A stretch of 5,340 bases of DNA, taken from the NCBI GenBank assembly GCA_003695105.1, contig RFIZ01000019.1:1-5340 (forward strand). Direction: 5' to 3'. The translations under genes and the position numbers were made by a program. The notes under the pieces were generated by a model. It had not been told where the DNA came from, did no database searches, and was given only the letters and a program-made list of their open reading frames with translations. The number at the start of each line of letters is the position of its first letter. Position 1 is the first letter of the stretch. Positions 1 through 5,304 of this stretch are shown piece by piece. The stretch is from Fidelibacterota bacterium (GTDB lineage Bacteria > Fidelibacterota > Marinisomatia > Marinisomatales > J089).

Positions 1-1
1 G

Positions 2-1099
2 CAGCCCGGTGATGTGCTCCGGCAGCCGGATCTGGCCCGCACCCTGCGGCGCATCGCCCGGGACGGACGGAACGGATTCTACCGCGGCCCCACGGCGGAA
101 AAAATCGTGGCCACCATGAAACAGGGCGGCGGGTTGATCACGGCGAACGACCTGGCCCGCTACGAAGCCGTGTACCGCCCGCCGGTGACGGGGACCTTTG
201 ACAGCCTGACGGTGGTTTCCATGGGACCGCCCAGTTCCGGCGGGGCGCTGTTGATCCACATGCTCCACATGTTGGAGGACTTGCCCCTGGACAGCCTCGG
301 GTGGAATTCCTCCCGCTATATACACTGGCTCACGGAAGTGGAACGCCGCGCTTATGCCGACCGGGCCGAACACATGGGCGACCCGGATTTCTGGGAAGTG
401 CCTCTCTCCATGTTGTTATCGAAAGCATACGCCCGCCGGCGTCTGGCCACCATTTCTCCGGACACAGCCACCCCCAGTACCCAGGTTTTCGCCGGGGACC
501 CGGCGTCCTACGAAAGCCGGGAAACCACTCATTTTTCCGTGGTGGATCAGGCCGGCAATGCCGTGAGCGTCACCACCACTCTCAACACCAGTTTCGGCTG
601 CGGTTATGTGGTGGACGGCGCCGGATTTTTCCTGAACAACGAAATGGACGATTTCGCCGCCAAGCCCGGCGTACCCAATATCTACGGACTGGTGGGAGCG
701 GAGGCCAACGCCATCCAGCCGGGTAAGCGACCCCTGAGTTCCATGACGCCCACCGTCGTGCTGAAGGACGGCCGGCCCTGGCTGGTGGTGGGCACGCCCG
801 GCGGCTCCACGATCATCACTACGGTGTTACAGGTGATTCTGAACTGTGCCGTGTTTCACATGGATGTGCAGGAAGCCGTCTCGGTGCCCCGGGTCCATTC
901 CCAGTGGCTGCCGGACGTGATCATGGTGGAACCCCGGAGTCTGACCCGGGATGTGGAAGCCAATCTGCAGGCCATGGGACATGTGATCGTGCCCTACGTG
1001 TGGGGAGAGATCGGGCAGGTGAACGCCATCCGGATCACCGCCCGGGGATTGGAAGGCGGCGCCGACGTCCGGGGATCCAATACGGCCGTCGGATATTGA
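2..1099 (+). CDS. ggt: Gamma-glutamyltransferase (glutathione hydrolase), 5'-truncated by window edge
   Basis: Ntn-hydrolase that cleaves glutathione and other gamma-glutamyl compounds and transfers the glutamyl group to water or amino acids; it is normally periplasmic or extracellular and self-cleaves into large and small subunits. The frame is open to the window edge (QPGD precedes the first in-frame GTG at 14), so that GTG is not the true start; about 220 N-terminal residues, including any signal peptide, are missing. Counting from codon 14, the autocleavage/catalytic Thr is T171 in ETTHFSVVD (nt 524-526). Spacing from it matches E. coli GGT exactly: N191 (N411), D213 (D433), lid loop 218-229 PGVPNIYGLVGA (438-449), S242-S243 (S462-S463) and G263-G264 (G483-G484). 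The small subunit is 191 residues against 190 in E. coli. The lid-side motif reads NNEMDDF, with Glu where E. coli has Gln430, as in human GGT1. The gene converges on the kinase gene with a 22-nt gap. Residue correspondences are from family knowledge; the function call is firm. Confidence 0.96.
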   Translation, partial: QPGDVLRQPDLARTLRRIARDGRNGFYRGPTAEKIVATMKQGGGLITANDLARYEAVYRPPVTGTFDSLTVVSMGPPSSGGALLIHMLHMLEDLPLDSLGWNSSRYIHWLTEVERRAYADRAEHMGDPDFWEVPLSMLLSKAYARRRLATISPDTATPSTQVFAGDPASYESRETTHFSVVDQAGNAVSVTTTLNTSFGCGYVVDGAGFFLNNEMDDFAAKPGVPNIYGLVGAEANAIQPGKRPLSSMTPTVVLKDGRPWLVVGTPGGSTIITTVLQVILNCAVFHMDVQEAVSVPRVHSQWLPDVIMVEPRSLTRDVEANLQAMGHVIVPYVWGEIGQVNAIRITARGLEGGADVRGSNTAVGY

Positions 1100-1121
1100 A
1101 CGGTCCGGGCGCGGATCACCC

Positions 1122-2597
1122 TTAGTAGGAAAAGCCACTGCCGCCGATGAATTCCCGCAGGAGGCTGATGCTGGGGACACCGCCGGGATCGATCGATTCG
1201 AATAACTGGAGGAACCGCCGCAGGTAGAGGGCCTTTTCCGCCACGATATCATCGCCGGCCACTGCTTCCAGCAACGGCAGCGCCAACCCCGCCAGCACCG
1301 ACAGTTCGTATATCAGGGAGGAATTGAACAGGTAATCCGCTTCTTCCTGGTAGGGAAAAATGTGGCGTTCCTCTCCCTGGCGGACTGAATCCCAGCGGGC
1401 GATCGTGTCCCGGGGGGCATAGCCGCGGAATTGGTAATCCCGCACCAGCCGCCGCAGGAGTCGGTTGTCGGACGTGGAAATGCGATGCTGGGCATCCAAA
1501 TTCAGGGTGGTGATGGCGGAGATGTAAATTTTCTGCACCCGGCTCTCCCCCAGCGCCTGAATCAGGGCGGGATTCAAACCGTGAATTCCTTCCAGCAGAA
1601 TGAATTCTTTTTCCCCCGCCGAGTCGGTCTCATCCAGATCCCGGCCCACGCCCTCCTGGAAGTCGAACTTTCGCCGGGGAACGGTGTCTCCGGCCAGAAG
1701 ACGGTCCACCCGTTCGGTCAACAGATCCACGTCCATGGCGGACAGGGCCTCAAAATCCTGGGTACCGTCGGGACCGACGGGAATGTCCCTCCGGTCGCGG
1801 AAATAGTCATCCATGCTCAGGGGCAGGGTGCGGTAGCCATTGACCCGCAGTTGGATGCACAGTCGCTTGGCGAAAGTGGTTTTTCCCGAGGAGGAGGGAC
1901 CGGCGACACAGATGAGGGGCCGGTCAGGGAAATGTTTGACCAACTGGTCGGCGATCCGGGCCAGTTTCTTTTCGTGCAGACCTTCCGCCACCCACATCAA
2001 TTCCTGGTGTTCCCCCCGGCGCACCAGCTCATTCAATTCCCGGACGGTGCTGATGCCCAAGGCCCGGCTCCAGGCTTCCTGTTCTTCCAGAATGGAAAAC
2101 AGCCGCGGCCGGTCCTGAAAGGGAGGCAGAAGCTCCTGATCCGCTTCGCCCAGCCGCAACAGGAAACCGTGGTTGTAGGGCCGCAGTTCGAACGGGGTGA
2201 GCATATTCTTGTAGCGGGTTACCGGTTCCAGGCAAATGTCCCAGTGGTTTTCGAAAATGAGGACGGGAATGGTGTCTCCCTGCCAGCGCCGGACGACTTC
2301 CTGTTTGCTGAGGGAATGGTTGGCCCGGAAAAAGGCCAGAGCCTCCTCCTTCGGCTTTTCCGTGAATACGATCGGTTCCATGTTTCCGATCCAGGCTTCC
2401 ATGGCATGTTGCAGCAGCCGGATCTCCCGGTCCTCGATGGGTTGCCAGTGCGCCTCATGACAGAACAGTCCGTCGCCGAAGGAGTGTTCGATCACCAGTT
2501 GCTTGGGCTCCAGGAGTTCCTTGAAGGCCTTGGCCAGGAAAAAGCCCAGGGTGGCCAGCCGCGCCGACCGATGGTAATAGTCCGATTGCAGGGTCAT
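1122..2597 (-). CDS. Uridine kinase-like nucleoside kinase with ThrRS-like N-terminal domain
   Basis: Putative ATP-dependent nucleoside kinase of the uridine kinase/phosphoribulokinase P-loop family, presumably cytosolic and acting in nucleoside salvage; the substrate is not determined by sequence. Of 491 residues, about 15-150 resemble the second additional domain of threonyl-tRNA synthetase (LAKAFKELLE, then PYNHGFLLRLG). A linker follows with LFSILEEQEAW and GLHEKKLARIADQ, typical of this two-domain family. The kinase domain starts near residue 226: Walker A GPSSSGKT at 233-240, SMDDYF at 261-266, an EG-containing strand ILLEGIHG at 333-340, and the family block YAPRDTIARWDSVRQGEE (393-410) then FNSSLIYEL (424-432). 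The ubiquitin-like TGS domain often found at the extreme N-terminus of relatives is absent. The ATG has only weak SD character (CGGAAT); it lies 18 nt after the yjbQ stop, so reinitiation or coupling is likely. The gene should not be named udk, because true Udk is about 210 residues. Confidence 0.9.
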   Translation of the reverse strand: MTLQSDYYHRSARLATLGFFLAKAFKELLEPKQLVIEHSFGDGLFCHEAHWQPIEDREIRLLQHAMEAWIGNMEPIVFTEKPKEEALAFFRANHSLSKQEVVRRWQGDTIPVLIFENHWDICLEPVTRYKNMLTPFELRPYNHGFLLRLGEADQELLPPFQDRPRLFSILEEQEAWSRALGISTVRELNELVRRGEHQELMWVAEGLHEKKLARIADQLVKHFPDRPLICVAGPSSSGKTTFAKRLCIQLRVNGYRTLPLSMDDYFRDRRDIPVGPDGTQDFEALSAMDVDLLTERVDRLLAGDTVPRRKFDFQEGVGRDLDETDSAGEKEFILLEGIHGLNPALIQALGESRVQKIYISAITTLNLDAQHRISTSDNRLLRRLVRDYQFRGYAPRDTIARWDSVRQGEERHIFPYQEEADYLFNSSLIYELSVLAGLALPLLEAVAGDDIVAEKALYLRRFLQLFESIDPGGVPSISLLREFIGGSGFSY

Positions 2598-2615
2598 GCC
2601 ATTCCGTTTATCGGT

Positions 2616-3038
2616 TCATTCGCCGATGACTTTAATCAGCACCCGTTTCTTCCGGCGGCCGTCGAATTCGCCGTAGAAAATCTGCTCCCAGGGACCAAAA
2701 TGGAGCCGGCCACCGGTCACGGCCACCACGACTTCCCGGCCCATGACCTGCCGCTTGTGATGGGCATCGCCGTTGTCTTCGCCGGTGCGATTGTGGGCGT
2801 AGCGGGCGGGACTGGGATCGAACGGAGCCAGACCCTCCAGCCAGCGTTTGTAATCTTCGTGCAGTCCCGGTTCATCATCGTTGATGAAAACCGATGCGGT
2901 GATATGCATGGCATTCACCAGACAAAGTCCTTCCCGGATGCCGCTCTTTCGCACCGCCGCTTCCACCTCCGAAGTGATATTGACGAAATCCATGCGGCGG
3001 GGAACGTCCATCCAGAGTTCCTGGGTCCATGCCTTCAT
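2616..3038 (-). CDS. yjbQ: YjbQ/UPF0047 family protein (secondary thiamine-phosphate synthase-like)
   Basis: A 140-residue protein of the UPF0047/YjbQ family, whose members are small, probably cytosolic and possibly metal-binding; the E. coli member has weak thiamine-phosphate synthase activity but its physiological role is unsettled. Features seen: HITAS at 45-49, INDDEP at 52-57, RYAHNR at 79-84, GDAHHKRQVMG at 90-100, TGGRLHFGPWEQIFYGEFDG at 108-127, and the family C-terminal ending RVLIKVIGE. The full length matches the family's ~138 residues. The frame stays open upstream to a GTG at 3173, adding 45 residues, but ATG 3038 is chosen because it is preceded by a strong AGGAGG at 9 nt spacing and because family similarity begins there. 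It is the first gene of a leftward pair with the kinase gene 18 nt downstream. The palindromes at 3066-3113 lie directly upstream and may regulate it; no convincing sigma-70 promoter was found for it. Confidence 0.93.
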   Translation of the reverse strand: MKAWTQELWMDVPRRMDFVNITSEVEAAVRKSGIREGLCLVNAMHITASVFINDDEPGLHEDYKRWLEGLAPFDPSPARYAHNRTGEDNGDAHHKRQVMGREVVVAVTGGRLHFGPWEQIFYGEFDGRRKKRVLIKVIGE

Positions 3039-3047
3039 GTTTGCGGC

Positions 3048-3053
3048 CCTCCT
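3048..3053 (-). promoter_or_regulatory. Shine-Dalgarno sequence that sets the yjbQ start
   Basis: The minus strand reads AGGAGG followed by 9 nt (GCCGCAAAC) and ATG at 3038-3036. This near-perfect ribosome binding site decides for the 140-residue form of YjbQ over the 185-residue extension beginning at GTG 3173. Confidence 0.85.
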
Positions 3054-3065
3054 GTATATCGGTTT

Positions 3066-3079
3066 GATATGACCATATC
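3066..3079. promoter_or_regulatory. Palindrome GATATG-AC-CATATC, probable operator (site 1)
   Basis: A perfect 6-bp inverted repeat around a 2-bp centre (centre 3072.5). Its core ATATGACCATAT matches the core of the second palindrome at 9 of 12 positions. Its centre lies 34 bp upstream of the yjbQ ATG and about 121 bp upstream of the predicted sigma-54 start site. It is interpreted as a binding site for a dimeric regulator; the regulator is not in the window, and which flank it controls is unknown. The adjacent 3056-3070 stretch also holds ATATC-GGTTT-GATAT. Confidence 0.5.
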
Positions 3080-3097
3080 GAATTGATGGAATGACGG

Positions 3098-3113
3098 GGA
3101 GATGATCATCTCC
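3098..3113. promoter_or_regulatory. Perfect 16-bp palindrome GGAGATGATCATCTCC, probable operator/enhancer (site 2)
   Basis: An uninterrupted 16-bp perfect palindrome (centre 3105.5) in non-coding DNA. It shares the core ANATGAYCATNT with site 1, centre to centre 33 bp, close to three helical turns. Its centre is about 88 bp upstream of the predicted sigma-54 start at 3194, within the distance typical of enhancer-binding-protein sites, and 67 bp upstream of the yjbQ ATG. With no loop and no T-run it does not resemble a terminator. A right half-site TCATAT at 3136-3141 may be a third, degenerate copy about 30 bp further on. Confidence 0.55.
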
Positions 3114-3167
3114 AGTCTGAAACCCATAACTGTATTCATATAGACAGATAGAGGTTTGCGTCCGGTT

Positions 3168-3183
3168 TGGCACGGCTCTTGAA
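3168..3183 (+). promoter_or_regulatory. Sigma-54-type -24/-12 promoter
   Basis: TGGCAC (3168-3173), a 5-bp spacer GGCTC, then TTGAA (3179-3183), against the RpoN consensus TGGCAC-N5-TTGCW. The -24 GG and the exact spacing are kept, and the base before is T as usually preferred; the only core deviation is A for C at -12. The predicted transcription start is about 3194, giving a leader of about 24 nt to the ATG at 3218. The two palindromes upstream would suit an AAA+ enhancer-binding activator. No rpoN or activator gene is in the window, so sigma-54 use is inferred from the motif alone. Confidence 0.5.
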
Positions 3184-3207
3184 TCTTACGGGCAGAACCC
3201 AAACAGA

Positions 3208-3212
3208 AAGGA
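3208..3212 (+). promoter_or_regulatory. Shine-Dalgarno sequence for the 35-codon ORF
   Basis: AAGGA lies 5 nt before ATG 3218. The 10-mer GAAAGGACTG around it also occurs before the amidohydrolase ATG (minus strand, 4511-4502), at the same distance of 2 nt from the ATG. That site belongs to a certain gene, which supports use of this one. Confidence 0.5.
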
Positions 3213-3217
3213 CTGCC

Positions 3218-3325
3218 ATGAAGACGCCATTGAAATCGCAACAGACCTCCCGGGATCCGGCCAATTGGATCGGACTCATTTTCCTCCTCCTGTTGTCTTC
3301 TTCTCCGTTTTGGATGGGGTTTTAG
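3218..3325 (+). CDS. Putative 35-residue single-pass small membrane protein
   Basis: Unrecognised small ORF. The ATG is preceded by AAGGA at 5 nt and, about 24 nt before the ATG, by the predicted start of the sigma-54-like promoter. The product starts with a polar, basic segment (MKTPLKSQQTSRDPAN, residues 1-16) and continues with a hydrophobic segment WIGLIFLLLLSSSPFWMGF (17-35) that runs to the C-terminus: the layout of a tail-anchored or single-pass small membrane protein with its N-terminus probably inside the cell. The stop is TAG at 3323-3325. It is transcribed against both neighbours, and its last 50 nt (3276-3325) are antisense to the end of the amidohydrolase gene, including that gene's low-complexity Lys/Thr/Gly tail codons. 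The hydrophobic part could therefore be a by-product of antisense composition (CTC/CTT/TCT codons opposite Lys/Glu/Gly codons), which is the main reason for caution. No family is recognised and no function is proposed. Confidence 0.45.
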   Translation: MKTPLKSQQTSRDPANWIGLIFLLLLSSSPFWMGF

Positions 3326-4499
3326 CCCCGCCGTGCAATGCATCGACGAGGTGGAGCAGGATACTGGGACCCACCAGGAGCGCCCGCTCGTCGATGTCGA
3401 AATGGGAGCAATGATGGGGCACCGACCCTAACGGCCGGTCTGCCGGGGCCGAGCCGACAAAGAAAAAACAACCCGGCACTTTTTGGAGATAATAGGCGAA
3501 ATCTTCACCTCCCATGGAGAGATAGGGGTCGCCGACTCCCGTTCCCACCACTTTTCGGGCGGCTTCCGTCACCAGGCGGGTTTCCTCCGCCGTGTTGACG
3601 GTGGGGGGATAGCCGTCTTCGTACTCCAGCGTACTGCGCACGCCGTACATTTTTTCCAGTCCCGCCAGCAACTCCCGCAGGCGCTGTTTGATCAGTTGCC
3701 GGTTGGACTCGGTGTAGGCCCGGACCGTTCCCGTGAGGGTGGCCTGATCGGCGATGATGTTGAAACTGTGTCCCGCCCGGACCGTTCCCACCGTCACCAC
3801 GGCGTTGTCCAGGGGATTGATATTCCGGCTGACGATGGTTTGTACCGCCTGAATGAATTCCGCCGCCACCACGGTGGTGTCCACCGTCCCCTGCGGCGCG
3901 GCGCCGTGTCCGCCCACGCCCCGGAACCGCACCGTAAAGATGTCCGCCGCCGCCAGGATGGGTCCCGGACGGACGCCCACCTCCCCCAGGGGTTGGTAAT
4001 TCCACAGATGCAGACCGAAAATCCGGTCCACGCCCTTCAGGCAGCCGTCGGCGATCATGTAGCGGGCGCCGCCGTCCCCTTCTTCCGCCGGCTGAAACAG
4101 AAACCGGACCTCGCCCCGCAGGGAGGATCGTTTTTCGGCCAGGATTTCGGCCGTGGCGAGCAACATGGCCGTGTGGCCGTCGTGACCGCAGGCGTGCATG
4201 ACGCCCTCCACGGTGGATTTGTAGTGCGTGTCTCCGGTCTCCTGAATCGGCAGGGCGTCCATGTCCGCCCGCAGAGCCGTCACCGGTCCCGGCGCCGATC
4301 CCCGCAGGGTGGCCGTCACTCCGGACTTGCCGACGCCGGTTTTCACTTCCAGCCCCAGGGCGGTCAGGCGCTCGGCCACCAGGCCGGCGGTGCGCGGCAG
4401 ATCAAACGCCAGTTCCGGGTGTTGGTGCAGATCCCGGCGGGTGGCGATGAGGGATTCCCGGCGGGCGTTCACGTCCGGCAAAATATATAGAGTCACCAT
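3276..4499 (-). CDS. M20D family metallo-amidohydrolase/carboxypeptidase (HipO/ILR1/AmhX-like)
   Basis: Di-metal, cytosolic amidohydrolase that removes an acyl or amino-acid group from N-acyl amino acids, hippurate-type conjugates or short peptides; the exact substrate cannot be read from sequence. Of 407 residues: LRADMDALPIQE (76-87), metal ligands C104 and H106 in HACGHDGHT (102-110), FQPAEEG (135-141) with E139 the likely general base and E140 a ligand, GLHLW (162-166) with H164, dimerisation/lid domain about 183-295 including GGHGAAPQGTVD (196-207) and NIIADQATLTGTVR (247-260), SMGGEDFAYYL (328-338), and the last ligand His in PHHCSHFDIDERAL (361-374). All expected ligands are present. 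ATG 4499 lies 1 nt after the PNP stop (TGA-T-ATG), with AAGGA 5 nt upstream inside the PNP gene, so the two are translationally coupled. The last ~17 residues (GAKTPSKTEKKTTGGGK) exceed the usual family end and are low-complexity; their codons overlap the opposing small ORF. Confidence 0.95.
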   Translation of the reverse strand: MVTLYILPDVNARRESLIATRRDLHQHPELAFDLPRTAGLVAERLTALGLEVKTGVGKSGVTATLRGSAPGPVTALRADMDALPIQETGDTHYKSTVEGVMHACGHDGHTAMLLATAEILAEKRSSLRGEVRFLFQPAEEGDGGARYMIADGCLKGVDRIFGLHLWNYQPLGEVGVRPGPILAAADIFTVRFRGVGGHGAAPQGTVDTTVVAAEFIQAVQTIVSRNINPLDNAVVTVGTVRAGHSFNIIADQATLTGTVRAYTESNRQLIKQRLRELLAGLEKMYGVRSTLEYEDGYPPTVNTAEETRLVTEAARKVVGTGVGDPYLSMGGEDFAYYLQKVPGCFFFVGSAPADRPLGSVPHHCSHFDIDERALLVGPSILLHLVDALHGGAKTPSKTEKKTTGGGK

Positions 4500-4500
4500 A

Positions 4501-5304
4501 TCAGTCCTTTCGTTGAGGGAGGTGCAGGATCAGGTCCCGCATCCAGTGTTCAAACGGGCCTTCAATTTCCCGGGCGGTGGTGATCACTTCCCCGTGATGC
4601 AGGGGGTGGGAGGCGATGCCTGCGGCGTAATTGGTGAGGGCGGAGACGGCCAGGATGTCCAGTCCCTCCGCGGCGGCGGCCAGCACTTCCGGAAGCGTGC
4701 TCATCCCCACGGCGGCGGCGCCCAGCGACTGGAAAAACCGGATCTCAGCCGGAGTCTCATAGGCGGGACCGGAGGTCCAGGCGTAGGTTCCGGTGGACAC
4801 CTCCAGTTGCCGGGCCCGGGCCCGTGCCTGTGCCAGTTGCAGGAAGGCAGGGGAAACCCAGGGAGGACCGGCATAGGGAACGGGATCGACGGAGGTACGG
4901 AAGGTGGCGTCCAGGTAGCCGTCGATCAGCATGAAGCGCCCCGGCGGAATTTCCGGCCGCACGGAGCCGGCCGCATTGGTGACGATCAGCCGCCGGATGC
5001 CCAGGCGGGCAAAGAGCCGGACCGGAAGGGCAATCTGTTCCAGGTCGTACCCTTCGTAGTAGTGGATCCGGCCCCGGGCCAGGAGAACCGGAACGGACCC
5101 GACGGTTCCGAAAACAAATTCACCTGTATGTCCTTCCACGGAAGGACGGGGAAAGCCGGGGAGATCCCTGTAGGCCAGGGACCGGGCCTGATCCAAATGG
5201 CGGGCGAAGTTACCCAGACCGGAGCCCAGAATCAGGGCCACGGCCGGGGTGGCGGGCAGGAAGGACCGCAACCGGTCCGCCGCCGGTTGGAGGACGGAGT
5301 TCAC
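4501..5304 (-). CDS. Purine nucleoside phosphorylase, trimeric (PNP-I/MTAP family)
   Basis: Cytosolic phosphorolysis of purine (deoxy)nucleosides, probably inosine and guanosine, to base and (deoxy)ribose-1-phosphate in purine salvage. Counting from GTG 5304 (267 residues, the family's usual size): phosphate-binding GSGLG (27-31) with S28, GHTGEFVFG (58-66), GRIHYYEGY (78-86) with H81, TNAAG (109-113), SGPAYETPAE (178-187) with E183, VGMST (199-203) with M201, SALTNYAAG (221-229) with N225, and H237 in HHGEV. The Glu/Asn pair is that of the trimeric 6-oxopurine-specific type rather than the hexameric DeoD type. GTG 5304 is chosen over an in-frame TTG at 5334 because GGAGGT lies 6 nt upstream and the family's SVL.. 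start follows at once. The start overlaps a putative upstream stop as GTGA, and the amidohydrolase follows after 1 nt, so it sits within an operon. Whether it is named punA, deoD or pnp varies by lineage, so no symbol is given. Confidence 0.95.
   Translation of the reverse strand: MNSVLQPAADRLRSFLPATPAVALILGSGLGNFARHLDQARSLAYRDLPGFPRPSVEGHTGEFVFGTVGSVPVLLARGRIHYYEGYDLEQIALPVRLFARLGIRRLIVTNAAGSVRPEIPPGRFMLIDGYLDATFRTSVDPVPYAGPPWVSPAFLQLAQARARARQLEVSTGTYAWTSGPAYETPAEIRFFQSLGAAAVGMSTLPEVLAAAAEGLDILAVSALTNYAAGIASHPLHHGEVITTAREIEGPFEHWMRDLILHLPQRKD
4506..4510 (-). promoter_or_regulatory. Shine-Dalgarno sequence of the amidohydrolase inside the PNP gene
   Basis: The minus strand reads GAAAGGACTGATATG: AAGGA, then 5 nt containing the PNP stop TGA, then the amidohydrolase ATG. 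The site lies inside the last codons of PNP, which indicates a shared mRNA. Confidence 0.75.

Noticed and set aside
1102..1117. Hairpin GGTCCG-GGCG-CGGATC in the gap between the convergent GGT and kinase genes
   Set aside because: Six base pairs with one G-U wobble and no T-run on either strand; too weak to call a terminator, although one would be expected there.
827..1252. 141-codon minus ORF across the GGT end and the start of the convergent gap
   Set aside because: It overlaps the conserved 3' part of GGT and the kinase C-terminus; composition is that of a shadow frame.
1431..3086. 551-codon + strand ORF antisense to the kinase gene and yjbQ
   Set aside because: It lies opposite two genes with unmistakable motifs, has no recognisable domain, and its Gly/Gln/Pro/Val/Phe-rich composition is that of a GC-rich antisense frame.
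3039..3173. 45-residue N-terminal extension of YjbQ from GTG 3173
   Set aside because: Family similarity begins at ATG 3038, which has AGGAGG at 9 nt; the extension would run through the palindromes.
3039..3180. Sigma-70 promoter for yjbQ on the minus strand
   Set aside because: Candidates such as TATATG or GATATG have no acceptable -35 at 16-18 bp; the promoter of the yjbQ-kinase pair could not be placed.
3191..3217. Inverted repeat GGCAG/CTGCC around the small ORF's ribosome binding site
   Set aside because: Only 5 bp with a 17-nt loop, and the predicted transcript start at 3194 would leave out part of the left arm; not a credible translational switch.
3254..3271. Inverted repeat GATCC/GGATC as a terminator after the amidohydrolase
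   Set aside because: A 5-bp stem with an 8-nt loop and no following T-run on either strand.
3483..4490. 335-codon + strand ORF opposite the amidohydrolase
   Set aside because: It is a His/Gly/Arg/Gln-rich shadow of a gene with all M20 metal ligands; no family features.
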